This document shows positions 42,048 to 50,235 of a DNA stretch of 64,000 nt, one piece after another (the stretch's first letter is position 1; every line of letters starts with the position of its first letter). Made by a program: the position numbers and the translations under genes. The notes beneath the pieces are model-generated. The model did not search any database, had not been told where the DNA came from, and was given only the letters and a program-made list of their open reading frames with translations. This DNA comes from Alphaproteobacteria bacterium (GTDB taxonomy: Bacteria; Pseudomonadota; Alphaproteobacteria; Rhodobacterales; Rhodobacteraceae): assembly GCA_030424865.1 (NCBI GenBank), contig JAUHVR010000017.1:1-64000 (forward strand). The letters run 5' to 3'.

Positions 42048-43260
42048 CGGCGCGGGGGGCGGCGGGGTGGAACCCCGCCCTACGCCCCTGGCCGGGGTCC
42101 GTGTTCTGGATTTGACCAACGTTCTGGCAGGGCCCTACTGCTGTTATCAACTGGCGCTCATGGGGGCCGAAGTCATCAAGGTCGAACGGCCCGGCGGAGG
42201 TGACCTTGCGCGCGAACTGGGCGCGGATCCCGCGCGCAACCGGGCGGGGATGGGCATTTCTTTCCTGGCGCAGAACGCGGGCAAGAAATCCGTGACGCTG
42301 GATATGAAGTCGCCACGCGGCAAGGACTTGCTGAAGGCCTTGGTGCGCGATGCGGATGTGGTGGTCGAGAACTTTCGCCCCGGCGTCATGGACCGGCTTG
42401 ATCTTGGACCCGAGGTTCTGCGGGCCGAAAACCCTGCGCTGATCTACTGCGCGATCAGCGGTTTTGGCCAGACGGGGCCCTGGCGGGATCAGCCGGCCTA
42501 TGACCAGATCGTGCAGGGCGTGAGCGGCGTGATGTCGATCACCGGCGATGCGGACAGCGCGCCCCTGCGCGTGGGCTATCCGCTGGCCGACACTGTCGGT
42601 GGGATGACGGCGGCCTTTGCGATTGCTTCGGCCCTGGCGGCGACGCCCCGGGGCGCGGTGCTGGACATCTCGATGACCGAGGCGGTGATCTCGACCATGG
42701 GATGGGTTGTGTCGAACCTGATGGTCGGAGGCGTGCAGCCCGAGGCGCGGGGCAACGAGAACATGACCTCGGCGCCGTCCGGGACCTTTGCGACCGCCGA
42801 CAGGCCGATCAACATCGCGGCGAACCGCGACACGCAGTGGGAAGCCTTGGCGCGGCACCTGGGACGTGAGGACTTGCTGACGGAACCGATGTATCTGACG
42901 CGCGAGGATCGCAAAACCAACCGGCACGCGCTGCGGGGTGAGCTGGAGAAGACGCTGAAAACGCGGGGCTCTGCGGATTGGGTGGCCGAGCTCAACGCGC
43001 TTGGGGTGCCAACCGGGCCGGTTCTGTCGGTTGAGGACGTTTTGTATACCGATCAGGTCGCGGGGCGCGGGCTGATTGCCGACGTGCCCTGTGGGGGCGA
43101 GGTCTTGAAACTGGCGGGGTCTCCGGCGGTGGTGAACGGCCAGAGACCGCTGCCGCAAAGCCCGCCGCCGGAACTGGGACAGGACAATGATGCGATCTGG
43201 AGCGGCCTGGGGCTGAGTGCCTCCGAGATTGCCGAATTGCGCAGCGAGGGTGTGATATGA
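42037..43260 (+). CDS. Class III (CaiB/BaiF) CoA-transferase
   Basis: A 407-residue member of the CaiB/BaiF family: LAGVRVLDLTNVLAGPYCCY, GAEVIKVERPGGGDLAR, DADVVVENFRPGVMDRLDLG, CAISGFGQTGPWRDQPAYDQ, then the probable catalytic Asp in GYPLADTVGGMTAAFAI. It would move CoA (for example from succinyl-CoA) to an acid. Placed between tctA and a citryl-CoA lyase, citrate or a close analogue is the likely acceptor. The ATG at 42037 overlaps tctA by 11 nt. The N-terminal 15 residues are encoded by a G-rich leader and a dispersed palindrome (42061-42083); a GTG at 42067 inside it could be the real start. Confidence 0.88.
   Translation: MAIDGAGGGGVEPRPTPLAGVRVLDLTNVLAGPYCCYQLALMGAEVIKVERPGGGDLARELGADPARNRAGMGISFLAQNAGKKSVTLDMKSPRGKDLLKALVRDADVVVENFRPGVMDRLDLGPEVLRAENPALIYCAISGFGQTGPWRDQPAYDQIVQGVSGVMSITGDADSAPLRVGYPLADTVGGMTAAFAIASALAATPRGAVLDISMTEAVISTMGWVVSNLMVGGVQPEARGNENMTSAPSGTFATADRPINIAANRDTQWEALARHLGREDLLTEPMYLTREDRKTNRHALRGELEKTLKTRGSADWVAELNALGVPTGPVLSVEDVLYTDQVAGRGLIADVPCGGEVLKLAGSPAVVNGQRPLPQSPPPELGQDNDAIWSGLGLSASEIAELRSEGVI
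42061..42083. repeat. Small dispersed palindrome, copy 3 (N-terminal codons of the CoA-transferase gene)
   Basis: Arms ggcgggg (42061-42067) and ccccgcc (42073-42079) with a 5-nt centre, then ctac, as in the copies at 14250 and 30483. It falls between the tctA stop and the first conserved residues of the CoA-transferase and is read in frame as part of GGGVEPRPT. Confidence 0.75.
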
Positions 43261-44024
43261 GCGATGTCTCGGACTGGTGGCGGACCTCGATCATCGACAT
43301 GGAGCCCGGACGTATCGCGCTTCGTGGGACACCGATACAAGAGCTGATCGGTGCGCTGTCCTTTGCCGAGATGATCTGGCTGATGGTGCGTAGGGACCGA
43401 CCCACCGCCGCCCAGGCGCGGCTCTTCGAGGCTGCGTTGGTTTCGGCCGTGGATCACGGGCCGCAGGCGCCTTCGATCGCGGCGGCGCGGATGGCGGTGA
43501 CCTGTGGGCTGGATCTGAATAACGCCATGGCCAGCGCCGTGAACATGCTGGGTGATGTGCACGGCGGGGCAGGCGAACAGGCTGTCGAGCTGTATCATCT
43601 GGTTGCCAGGACGCCGGGTGATGTTTCGGCTGCCCTGGATCAGTGGATCGCAGAGCGGGGCAAGATCATCCCGGGATTTGGTCACCGATTTCATCAACCG
43701 GTCGACCCCCGAGCCCCACGCCTGATGGCGCTGGTCGAAGAAGCGGTCGCGGCAGGGGCCTGCAGCGGCACCTATCGCGCGATCGCTTTGCAGATCGAAG
43801 AAGACCTGGCCAGACGCAAATCGCGTCCGATCCCGATGAACATCGACGGGGCGACGGCGGTCATCTATGCTGAACTTGGCTTTGCACCGCCGCTGGCGCG
43901 CGGGCTTTTTTGCCTGTCCCGATCTGTCGGGATCCTGGCCCATGCCTGGGAGCAAATGCAGCAGGGCGGGCGCAACAAGGGGCCGACCCCGCCCAAATAT
44001 CGCTGGACCTACGACGGCGACTGA
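43257..44024 (+). CDS. Citryl-CoA lyase (citrate synthase-like fold)
   Basis: A 255-residue protein of the citrate synthase superfamily, much shorter than true citrate synthases (about 430) and of the size annotated as citryl-CoA lyase. All three catalytic residues of the fold appear in place: His in GDVHGGAGEQAVEL, His in IIPGFGHRFHQPVDPRAPRL and Asp in MNIDGATAVIYAELGF. It should split citryl-CoA (or a related acyl-CoA) into acetyl-CoA and an oxo acid. It overlaps the CoA-transferase by 4 nt, so the two form a two-step unit behind the tricarboxylate transporter. Confidence 0.85.
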   Translation: MSDVSDWWRTSIIDMEPGRIALRGTPIQELIGALSFAEMIWLMVRRDRPTAAQARLFEAALVSAVDHGPQAPSIAAARMAVTCGLDLNNAMASAVNMLGDVHGGAGEQAVELYHLVARTPGDVSAALDQWIAERGKIIPGFGHRFHQPVDPRAPRLMALVEEAVAAGACSGTYRAIALQIEEDLARRKSRPIPMNIDGATAVIYAELGFAPPLARGLFCLSRSVGILAHAWEQMQQGGRNKGPTPPKYRWTYDGD

Positions 44025-44058
44025 TCCTTCGCAGGGTGGGCAGGCCACCGGCATCAAG

Positions 44059-44101
44059 TTTTGCACCCGCGTGCAAAAAAGCGTTGCACGCGGGTGCAAA
44101 A
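44059..44101 (+). promoter_or_regulatory. Paired palindromic operators forming an 18-bp inverted repeat, upstream of iolG
   Basis: The 18-bp arms (ttttgcacccgcgtgcaa, 44059-44076; its exact complement at 44084-44101) are separated by 7 bp. Each arm is itself a 16-bp operator-like palindrome: TTGCAC-N4-GTGCAA at 44061-44076 and again at 44084-44099, centres 23 bp apart. It lies 35 bp after the citryl-CoA lyase stop and 41 bp before iolG. It is most likely a double binding site for a dimeric repressor of the LacI kind controlling the inositol operon. The long stem could also terminate the upstream transcript. Confidence 0.7.
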
Positions 44102-44142
44102 AATCCCATTGTTAAGGACAAGGAAGAATCGAGGAGGGGCGT

Positions 44143-45153
44143 ATGCTCCGCGTAGGACTACTGGGCGCTGGACGAATTGGCGCTGTCCATGCCAAGGCCA
44201 TCAACGCGCACGCGGGCAGCCGTTTGAGCGCGGTTGCAGATGTCTTTGCCGAAAACGCTGAAAAACTGGCTGCCGAGTTCGGCGCCGAGGCGCGCTCGGC
44301 GGATCAGATCATTGCGGATCCCTCGATTGATGCGGTGCTGATCGCGACCTCGACCAATACGCACTCTGATTTCATCGAGGCCGCAACGGCTGCAGGCAAA
44401 GCCGTGCTTTGCGAAAAGCCGGTCGATCTGAGCCTTGAGCGCGCGATGGCCTGCCAGGCGGTCGCCAATGCCACGGAACAGCCGGTTATGATCGGCTTTA
44501 ACCGTCGCTTCGACCGGAACTTTCGCGCCATCAAAGCCGCGCTTGAGGGCGGTGAGGTCGGCAAGGCCGAACTGCTGTCGATCACCTCGTTCGACCCGGC
44601 ACCGCCGCCGGTCGACTACGTCAAGGTTTCGGGCGGGCTGTTCCGGGACATGATGATTCACGATTTCGACATGGCGCAGTATCTGCTGGGCGGTTTGCCC
44701 GAAACAGTGATGGCGGCAGGCTCGTCGGTGGTTGACCCCGAGATCGGCGCGGCAGGCGATGTGGACACGGCCGTTGTGACGCTGACCTATGCGGATGGGC
44801 GGCTGGCGGTGATCAAGAACTCGCGCCGGGCGGCCTTTGGCTATGACCAGCGGGTCGAGCTTTTGGGGTCCGAGGGCATGCTGCAGGCTCAGAACGTGCT
44901 TGAGAACACGGTGGTCAAATCGACGGCGCAGGGTGTCACAGGCGCCAAGCCGACATACTTTTTCCTGGAGCGCTACATGTCGGCCTACGAGGCCGAGTGG
45001 GCGGAATTTGTCGAGGCTGTGGTCTCGAAGGGCGCGGTGCCCGTGACGCTGGATGACGGTGTCGCGGCATTGGCAATGGCCGAAGCCGCAACCCTGTCGA
45101 AAGCCGAAGGTCGGCCTGTACATCTGAAGGAGGTTTATCCCCGCGCAGCGTAG
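44143..45153 (+). CDS. iolG: Inositol 2-dehydrogenase (IolG family)
   Basis: A 336-residue NAD-dependent dehydrogenase of the Gfo/Idh/MocA family: RVGLLGAGRIGAVHAKAINA (NAD loop), LIATSTNTHSDFIEAA, the catalytic Lys in LCEKPVDLSLERA, MIGFNRRFDRNFRAIK, and DMMIHDFDMAQYLLGG with the active-site Asp and His. It would oxidise myo-inositol to scyllo-inosose. The company of iolE and iolB downstream supports this substrate. It is the first gene after the paired operators. Confidence 0.92.
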   Translation: MLRVGLLGAGRIGAVHAKAINAHAGSRLSAVADVFAENAEKLAAEFGAEARSADQIIADPSIDAVLIATSTNTHSDFIEAATAAGKAVLCEKPVDLSLERAMACQAVANATEQPVMIGFNRRFDRNFRAIKAALEGGEVGKAELLSITSFDPAPPPVDYVKVSGGLFRDMMIHDFDMAQYLLGGLPETVMAAGSSVVDPEIGAAGDVDTAVVTLTYADGRLAVIKNSRRAAFGYDQRVELLGSEGMLQAQNVLENTVVKSTAQGVTGAKPTYFFLERYMSAYEAEWAEFVEAVVSKGAVPVTLDDGVAALAMAEAATLSKAEGRPVHLKEVYPRAA

Positions 45154-45276
45154 TGCGGGGCGGAACGCGCGGTCTGCGCGGAGAAACGCAGGCAGTGCAA
45201 CACATTCGGTCTTAACCAACCGAAAACTTTGGGGCCGCAAGGTCCCGGTGAAAATCAAACCAATGGGAGGAATGGA

Positions 45277-46227
45277 ATGACTTCACTGATGAAAAAGATG
45301 GCGCTGGCTGCAACAGTCGCCCTTACGCCGTTGCTGGCGGCAGGGACCGTTGCGGCCGAGGGCGAGAAGTACGTTCTGGTCAGCCACGCACCTGACAGTG
45401 ACAGCTGGTGGAACACGATCAAGAACGGCATCGCTCTGGCGGGCGAACAGATGGGTGTGGACGTCGAGTACCGCAACCCGCCGACCGGTGACATTGCCGA
45501 TATGGCGCGGATCATCGAGCAGGCAGCCGCAAGCGGTCCGAACGGCATCATCACGACACTGGCCGACTTTGACGTGCTTAAGGGCCCGATCATGAACGCC
45601 GTTGATCAAGGCATCGACGTCATCATCATGAACACCGGCACCCCGGATCAGGCGCGTGAAGTCGGCGCGCTGATGTATGTGGGCCAGCCTGAGTATGATG
45701 CGGGTTATGCCGCGGGTCTGCGCGCCAAGAGCGAAGGTGTGACCAAGTTCCTGTGCGTCAACCATGCCATTCAGCAGCCTACAGTGGGCGAACGCTGCCG
45801 TGGATATGCCGATGGCCTGGGTGTCGACCTGGGGGATGCGATGATGGATTCGGGCGTTGACCCGTCGGAAATCAAGAACAAGGTTCTGGCTTACTTGTCG
45901 GCCAACCCTGATGTCGACGGCATCCTGACACTGGGTCCGGTCTCGGCTGATCCGACCATCGCGGCGCTGGAAGAAAACGGTATGTCCGGTGCGATCCACT
46001 TTGGCACGTTTGACCTGGGCGAAGAGATCGTCAAGGCCATCAAAGGTGGCGTGATCAACTGGGGCATCGACCAGCAGCCGTTCCTGCAGGCCTACCTGCC
46101 GGTTGTGGTCATGACAAACTACCATCGCTATGGCGTTCTGCCAGGCAACAACATCAACTCTGGCCCCGGTTTCGTGACCGCAGACGGCCTGGGTCTGATC
46201 GAGCAATACGCGGGCGAATATCGCTAA
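45277..46227 (+). CDS. Sugar/inositol ABC transporter binding protein (ribose class)
   Basis: A 316-residue periplasmic protein (signal peptide about 1-26, ending GTVAAEGEKYV) of the peripla_BP_4 fold, with YVLVSHAPDSDSWWNTIKNG, NPPTGDIADMARIIEQAAAS, VDGILTLGPVSADPTIAALEE and INWGIDQQPFLQAYLPVV. Its place between iolG and iolE makes an inositol (IbpA-like) ligand likely. GGGAGGAATGG precedes the ATG at 45277. It is followed by a strong palindrome before the permease gene. Confidence 0.88.
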   Translation: MTSLMKKMALAATVALTPLLAAGTVAAEGEKYVLVSHAPDSDSWWNTIKNGIALAGEQMGVDVEYRNPPTGDIADMARIIEQAAASGPNGIITTLADFDVLKGPIMNAVDQGIDVIIMNTGTPDQAREVGALMYVGQPEYDAGYAAGLRAKSEGVTKFLCVNHAIQQPTVGERCRGYADGLGVDLGDAMMDSGVDPSEIKNKVLAYLSANPDVDGILTLGPVSADPTIAALEENGMSGAIHFGTFDLGEEIVKAIKGGVINWGIDQQPFLQAYLPVVVMTNYHRYGVLPGNNINSGPGFVTADGLGLIEQYAGEYR

Positions 46228-46239
46228 CGCGGCCCGTTT

Positions 46240-46266
46240 GTAAGGCGGCGCGTCGCGCCGCCTTAC
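46240..46266. repeat. Perfect 27-bp palindrome between binding-protein and permease genes
   Basis: Arms gtaaggcggcgcg (46240-46252) and cgcgccgccttac (46254-46266) around a single base, with no T-run. It has the ggcgg...ccgcc-ttac shape of the other small palindromes in the window and occupies the usual place of an mRNA-stabilising hairpin behind a binding-protein gene. Confidence 0.8.
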
Positions 46267-46306
46267 CCTGAACGCGCACCCCAATTATCACATCGTGGAG
46301 CCAGCC

Positions 46307-47425
46307 ATGTCCGATGCGACGACTTCGGGCGTTGATGAGCGTATCAAACAACAGTCTCGTCTGCGCCGAGCCCTGATCCGACCCGAATTGGGCGGGATCT
46401 GTGGTACCATCATTGTCTTTCTTCTTTTTCTGCTTTTCGCCAGTGACAGTGGTATGTTTGCGGCGCAAGGCATCATGAACTGGTCGATCGTCTCGGCGCA
46501 ATTCATGATCATCGCGGTGGGTGCGTGCCTGTTGATGATCGCCGGTGAATTTGACCTGTCGGTTGGATCCATGATCGGCTTTGCGGGCATGATGATTGCG
46601 GTCTTTGGCGTCGTCTTGGCCTGGCCGATGTGGATCGCCATTTTGATCACCTTTGCCTTGTGCTTGGCGTTGGGGGCACTCAACGGCTGGATTGTGATCA
46701 AGACCGGGCTGCCCAGCTTTATCGTGACACTGGCATTTTTGTTCATTCTGCGCGGTTTCACCATCTACATTCCGCAAACCATCGAGCGGAAGACGATCAT
46801 CGGCGGCATTCGGGACGCGGCCGAGGGCGATTGGTTGGCGCCTTTCTTTGGCGCAAAGATCGGCCAACCGATCTTTCAGTGGCTGGGTGACATCGGCGTC
46901 ATCGAAACCTTCCAGCGCGGGACACGCGCCGGACAGCCGGTGATCGAAGGCATTCCGATGCTGGTCGTCTGGGCCCTGTTGCTGATCATCGTCGGCCACC
47001 TGTTGTTGACACGCACGCGTTTTGGCAACTGGATCTTCGCAAGTGGCGGTGACGCCGAGGCGGCACGCAACTCGGGTGTTCCGGTCAACAAGGTCAAGAT
47101 CTCGATGTTCATGTTCACCGCGTTCTGCGCCACGGTGTTTGCGGTGTGTCAGGTGATGGAATTCGGATCGGCAGGGGCCGACCGCGGATTGCTGAAGGAA
47201 TTTGAGGCCATCATTGCCGTGGTCATCGGCGGCGCACTCTTGACGGGTGGATATGGCTCGGTCATCGGGGCAGCGCTTGGCGCGCTGATCTTTGGCGTGG
47301 TGCAGCAGGGACTGTTCTTTGCAGGCGTCGAAAGTTCGCTTTTCCGGGTGTTTCTTGGACTGATCCTGCTGGGGGCCGTGATCCTGAACACCTACATCCG
47401 CCGCATCATCACGGGGGAGCGTTGA
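46307..47425 (+). CDS. Sugar/inositol ABC transporter permease (RbsC class)
   Basis: A 372-residue membrane protein with 8-10 hydrophobic segments and the class motifs AVGACLLMIAGEFDLSVGSM, GLPSFIVTLAFLFILRG, FASGGDAEAARNSGVPVNKVK (EAA-like loop) and IIAVVIGGALLTGGYGSVIGAALGALIFG (in parts). A single permease gene is present, so it would act as a homodimer. I use the ATG at 46307 with TGGAG 6 nt upstream rather than the GTG at 46295. Confidence 0.92.
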   Translation: MSDATTSGVDERIKQQSRLRRALIRPELGGICGTIIVFLLFLLFASDSGMFAAQGIMNWSIVSAQFMIIAVGACLLMIAGEFDLSVGSMIGFAGMMIAVFGVVLAWPMWIAILITFALCLALGALNGWIVIKTGLPSFIVTLAFLFILRGFTIYIPQTIERKTIIGGIRDAAEGDWLAPFFGAKIGQPIFQWLGDIGVIETFQRGTRAGQPVIEGIPMLVVWALLLIIVGHLLLTRTRFGNWIFASGGDAEAARNSGVPVNKVKISMFMFTAFCATVFAVCQVMEFGSAGADRGLLKEFEAIIAVVIGGALLTGGYGSVIGAALGALIFGVVQQGLFFAGVESSLFRVFLGLILLGAVILNTYIRRIITGER

Positions 47426-47427
47426 TC

Positions 47428-48207
47428 ATGACTGAACCGATCATTCAGATGAAGAACATCGAAAAGCACTTTGGCAGCGTGATCGCGCTGGCCGGTGTCT
47501 CGGTGGATGTCTATCCCGGCGAATGCCACTGCCTTTTGGGCGACAACGGTGCGGGCAAATCGACCTTCATCAAGACCATGTCCGGTGTGCATCAGCCCAC
47601 CCATGGAGAGATCTACTTTGAAGGCAAGCCCTTGCACTTCGCCGATCCGCGCGACGCGATCTCGGCCGGGATCGCAACCGTGCACCAACATCTGGCGATG
47701 ATCCCGCTGATGTCGGTCAGCCGGAATTTCTTCATGGGCAATGAGCCCATCAAGAAAATCGGGCCGATGAACTTCTTTGACCATGACTACGCCAACCGTG
47801 TGACCATGGAAGAGATGCGCAAGATGGGCATCAACCTGCGCGGACCGGATCAGGCGGTGGGCACCTTGTCGGGCGGGGAACGCCAGACCGTGGCCATTGC
47901 CCGCGCGGTGCACTTCGGTGCCAAGGTGCTGATCCTGGATGAACCGACCTCGGCTCTTGGTGTGCGCCAGACGGCCAACGTTCTGGCGACCATCGACAAG
48001 GTCCGAAAGCAGGGCATCGCGGTTGTCTTCATCACCCACAACGTGCGCCACGCGCTGGCGGTGGGTGATCAGTTCACCGTGCTGAACCGGGGCAAGACGC
48101 TGGGCACCGCCAAACGCGGAGAAATCACGCCCGATGAGCTGCAGGACCTGATGGCCGGCGGCCAGGAGATGGCGCAGCTGGAGGGGTCGCTCGGCGGGAC
48201 AGTCTAG
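47428..48207 (+). CDS. Sugar/inositol ABC transporter ATP-binding protein
   Basis: A 259-residue ATPase with a single nucleotide-binding domain: Walker A LLGDNGAGKSTFIKTM, Q-loop TVHQHLAMIPLM, signature TLSGGERQTVAIARAV, Walker B VLILDEPTSALG and the switch His in VVFITHNVRHAL. Ribose-class ATPases are often double-length; this is the short type with one domain. The ATG at 47428 overlaps nothing and follows GGGGGAGC. It closes the transporter part of the operon. Confidence 0.92.
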   Translation: MTEPIIQMKNIEKHFGSVIALAGVSVDVYPGECHCLLGDNGAGKSTFIKTMSGVHQPTHGEIYFEGKPLHFADPRDAISAGIATVHQHLAMIPLMSVSRNFFMGNEPIKKIGPMNFFDHDYANRVTMEEMRKMGINLRGPDQAVGTLSGGERQTVAIARAVHFGAKVLILDEPTSALGVRQTANVLATIDKVRKQGIAVVFITHNVRHALAVGDQFTVLNRGKTLGTAKRGEITPDELQDLMAGGQEMAQLEGSLGGTV

Positions 48208-48253
48208 GCAGGGCACCCGTTCATACGGGCGCGACAGAGCAGCGATACCAAAA

Positions 48254-48275
48254 GGCGGGCCAGTCAAGGCCCGCC
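48254..48275. repeat. Small palindrome between transporter ATPase and iolE genes
   Basis: Arms ggcgggcc (48254-48261) and ggcccgcc (48268-48275) with a 6-nt centre, followed by gtac. It resembles the ggcgggg/ccccgcc-ctac class but differs in the arm ends. It sits in the 117-bp gap before iolE. Confidence 0.65.
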
Positions 48276-48324
48276 GTACCTATTCAAGGGCGCCAAGAGT
48301 GCAAGAAACAGAAAGACCCCGGAC

Positions 48325-49230
48325 ATGAGCGTGAAAATCGGCATCTCCCCGATCGCTTGGCAAAACGACGACCTGCCGGACCTGACGGCAGAGTTCACAA
48401 TGGAACAGGCGCTGCAGGAGTCGCGCCAGATCGGCTATACCGGCGTCGAGCGCGGGCGCCGGATGCCGCAGGACACCGAGGGCCTGCGCCACTACCTGGC
48501 CGAGAACCAGCTGGCGCTGTGCGGCGGGTGGTGTTCGGGCAACCTGATGGTCGACGACGTTGCGACCGAGGTTCAGGCGATCCGCGGACAGGTCGAACAG
48601 TTCGTGGCGCTGCAATCGCCCTGCCTGGTCTATGCCGAATGTTCGAACACCGTTCAGGGGCAGATCGACACGCCGGTGAACAACCGCCCCAAGCTTTCGC
48701 GGGACGAGGTGACCGCCTATGCCGCCAAGCTGTCCGAAGTGGCGAAATGGATGGCGGATCAGGGGCTTGTGCTGTCCTATCACCACCACATGGGCTCAAT
48801 GATCGAAGACGAAGACGACATCAACTGGCTCATGGAGGGCAGCTCGGACGAGGTCACGCTGCTGTTCGACACCGGACATCTGCACTTTGGCGGCGCTGAC
48901 GTGCTGGGCGTGCTTGACCGTTGGGGGCATCGGGTCAAACATGTGCATTTCAAGGACGTGCGCGAGGATGTCACCCGTCGGATCCGCGCGGAAAACCGCA
49001 GCTTCCTGGACGGGGTGATTGCCGGCGCCTTTACCGTGCCGGGTGATCCGCAGGGCTGCATCGATTTTCAGGCCGTGACGGATGCGTTGAACAAGATGGA
49101 CTACCACGGCTGGATCGTGGTCGAAGCGGAACAAGACCCGGCCAAGGCCAATCCCTATGATTATTCCAAGCTGGGCTACGATCACATTGTCCATATCTGC
49201 GGCCAGTCTGGCCTGAAGATAGACGGATAA
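48325..49230 (+). CDS. iolE: Myo-inosose-2 dehydratase IolE
   Basis: A 301-residue TIM-barrel enzyme of the xylose isomerase-like family that removes water from scyllo-inosose. Typical IolE segments are VKIGISPIAWQNDDLPDL, RQIGYTGVERGRRMPQ, SYHHHMGSMIEDEDDINWLM, TLLFDTGHLHFGGAD, RVKHVHFKDVREDV and WIVVEAEQDPAKANPYDYSKLGY. The metal ligands Glu, Asp, His and Glu of the family can be matched to these segments. It follows the transporter and precedes iolB, with a small membrane-protein gene between. Confidence 0.94.
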   Translation: MSVKIGISPIAWQNDDLPDLTAEFTMEQALQESRQIGYTGVERGRRMPQDTEGLRHYLAENQLALCGGWCSGNLMVDDVATEVQAIRGQVEQFVALQSPCLVYAECSNTVQGQIDTPVNNRPKLSRDEVTAYAAKLSEVAKWMADQGLVLSYHHHMGSMIEDEDDINWLMEGSSDEVTLLFDTGHLHFGGADVLGVLDRWGHRVKHVHFKDVREDVTRRIRAENRSFLDGVIAGAFTVPGDPQGCIDFQAVTDALNKMDYHGWIVVEAEQDPAKANPYDYSKLGYDHIVHICGQSGLKIDG

Positions 49231-49234
49231 GCCC

Positions 49235-49432
49235 ATGTTTTCATTGCGCCATCCCTTTATGCGCCCCCTGTGGCGCCGCATTGCCCTAACAGGCATCAGC
49301 GCCGGCTGGGCGCTGATGGAACTGTCCCTCGGCAACCCACTTTGGGCGGCCGTCTTCGGCGTCATCGCCCTTTACTGCGCGATCGAATTTTTCCTCCGCT
49401 TCGATCCCGAAAACTACAAGGACACCAAATGA
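49235..49432 (+). CDS. Small two-helix membrane protein in the inositol operon
   Basis: A 65-residue basic-headed protein with two likely membrane helices (about residues 17-32 and 37-53; WRRIALTGISAGWALMELSL, PLWAAVFGVIALYCAIEFFL) and a charged tail DPENYKDTK. It begins 4 bp after iolE and overlaps iolB by 4 nt (ATGA), which supports a real translated gene. The ribosome site is weak. I do not recognise a family. Coupling to iolB suggests a role in the same pathway or transport. Confidence 0.7.
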   Translation: MFSLRHPFMRPLWRRIALTGISAGWALMELSLGNPLWAAVFGVIALYCAIEFFLRFDPENYKDTK

Positions 49433-50235
49433 GCCACCTTCTGCACAAACCCTTTGGAACCCACGGCAAGGTGCACGAGATCACGCCTCAAAGCGCCGGA
49501 TGGCGCTACGTCGGGTTCTCACTCTACCAGTTGCGGGCAGGGGAAAGCGCGGAAGAGGCGACAGGCGCAAACGAGGTCATCCTGGTGATGGTCGAGGGCA
49601 AGGCGCAGATCACGGGCGCGGGACAGGATTGGGGGGTGCTGGGCGACCGCATGTCGGTCTTTGAAAAAAGCCCGCCGCATTGCCTCTATCTGCCGAACGG
49701 CACGGACTGGCGCGCGGTGGCGGAAACCGATTGCACCATCGCCGTCTGCAGCGCGCCTGGAAAAGGCGGGCACGAGGCCCGCCGGATCGGGCCGGATGGC
49801 ATCACCCTGACCGAACGCGGCAAGGGCACCAACACGCGTCACATCAACAATATCGCGATGGAGAACGAAGACTTTTGCGACAGCCTGCTGGTGACCGAGG
49901 TCTTTACGCCTGCCGGTCACTGGTCGTCCTATCCCAGTCACCGGCATGACGAGGATGACTATCCGCGCATCACCTATCTGGAAGAGACCTATTATCATCG
50001 CTTGAATCCGGCCGATGGCTTTGGCATTCAACGGGTGTACACCGACGATCTGCAGCTGAACGAGACGATGGCCGTGGCTGACGGCGATGTGGTCTGTGTG
50101 CCGCGCGGGCATCACCCCTGTGGCGCGCCTTATGGGTTCGAGATGTACTATCTGAACGTCATGGCGGGGCCCTTGCGCAAATGGCGCTTTGTGCCAGCGC
50201 CACAAGTTGAATGGATCATGGACCGCGATGCCTGA
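49429..50235 (+). CDS. iolB: 5-deoxy-glucuronate isomerase IolB
   Basis: A 268-residue double-cupin enzyme that turns 5-deoxy-D-glucuronate into 2-deoxy-5-keto-D-gluconate in inositol breakdown. IolB features are ITPQSAGWRYVGFSLYQLRAGE, VEGKAQITGAG, the metal-binding cupin motif HWSSYPSHRHDEDDYP and EETYYHRLNPADGFGIQRVYT, and VCVPRGHHPCGAPYGFEMYYLNVMAGP (in parts). The start at 49429 overlaps the small membrane-protein stop. The end overlaps the SDR gene by 8 nt. Confidence 0.94.
   Translation: MSHLLHKPFGTHGKVHEITPQSAGWRYVGFSLYQLRAGESAEEATGANEVILVMVEGKAQITGAGQDWGVLGDRMSVFEKSPPHCLYLPNGTDWRAVAETDCTIAVCSAPGKGGHEARRIGPDGITLTERGKGTNTRHINNIAMENEDFCDSLLVTEVFTPAGHWSSYPSHRHDEDDYPRITYLEETYYHRLNPADGFGIQRVYTDDLQLNETMAVADGDVVCVPRGHHPCGAPYGFEMYYLNVMAGPLRKWRFVPAPQVEWIMDRDA

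Noticed and set aside
40518-42119. A 533-codon open frame antisense to tctA
   Set aside because: Composition is typical of a reverse-strand shadow and tctA is unmistakable.
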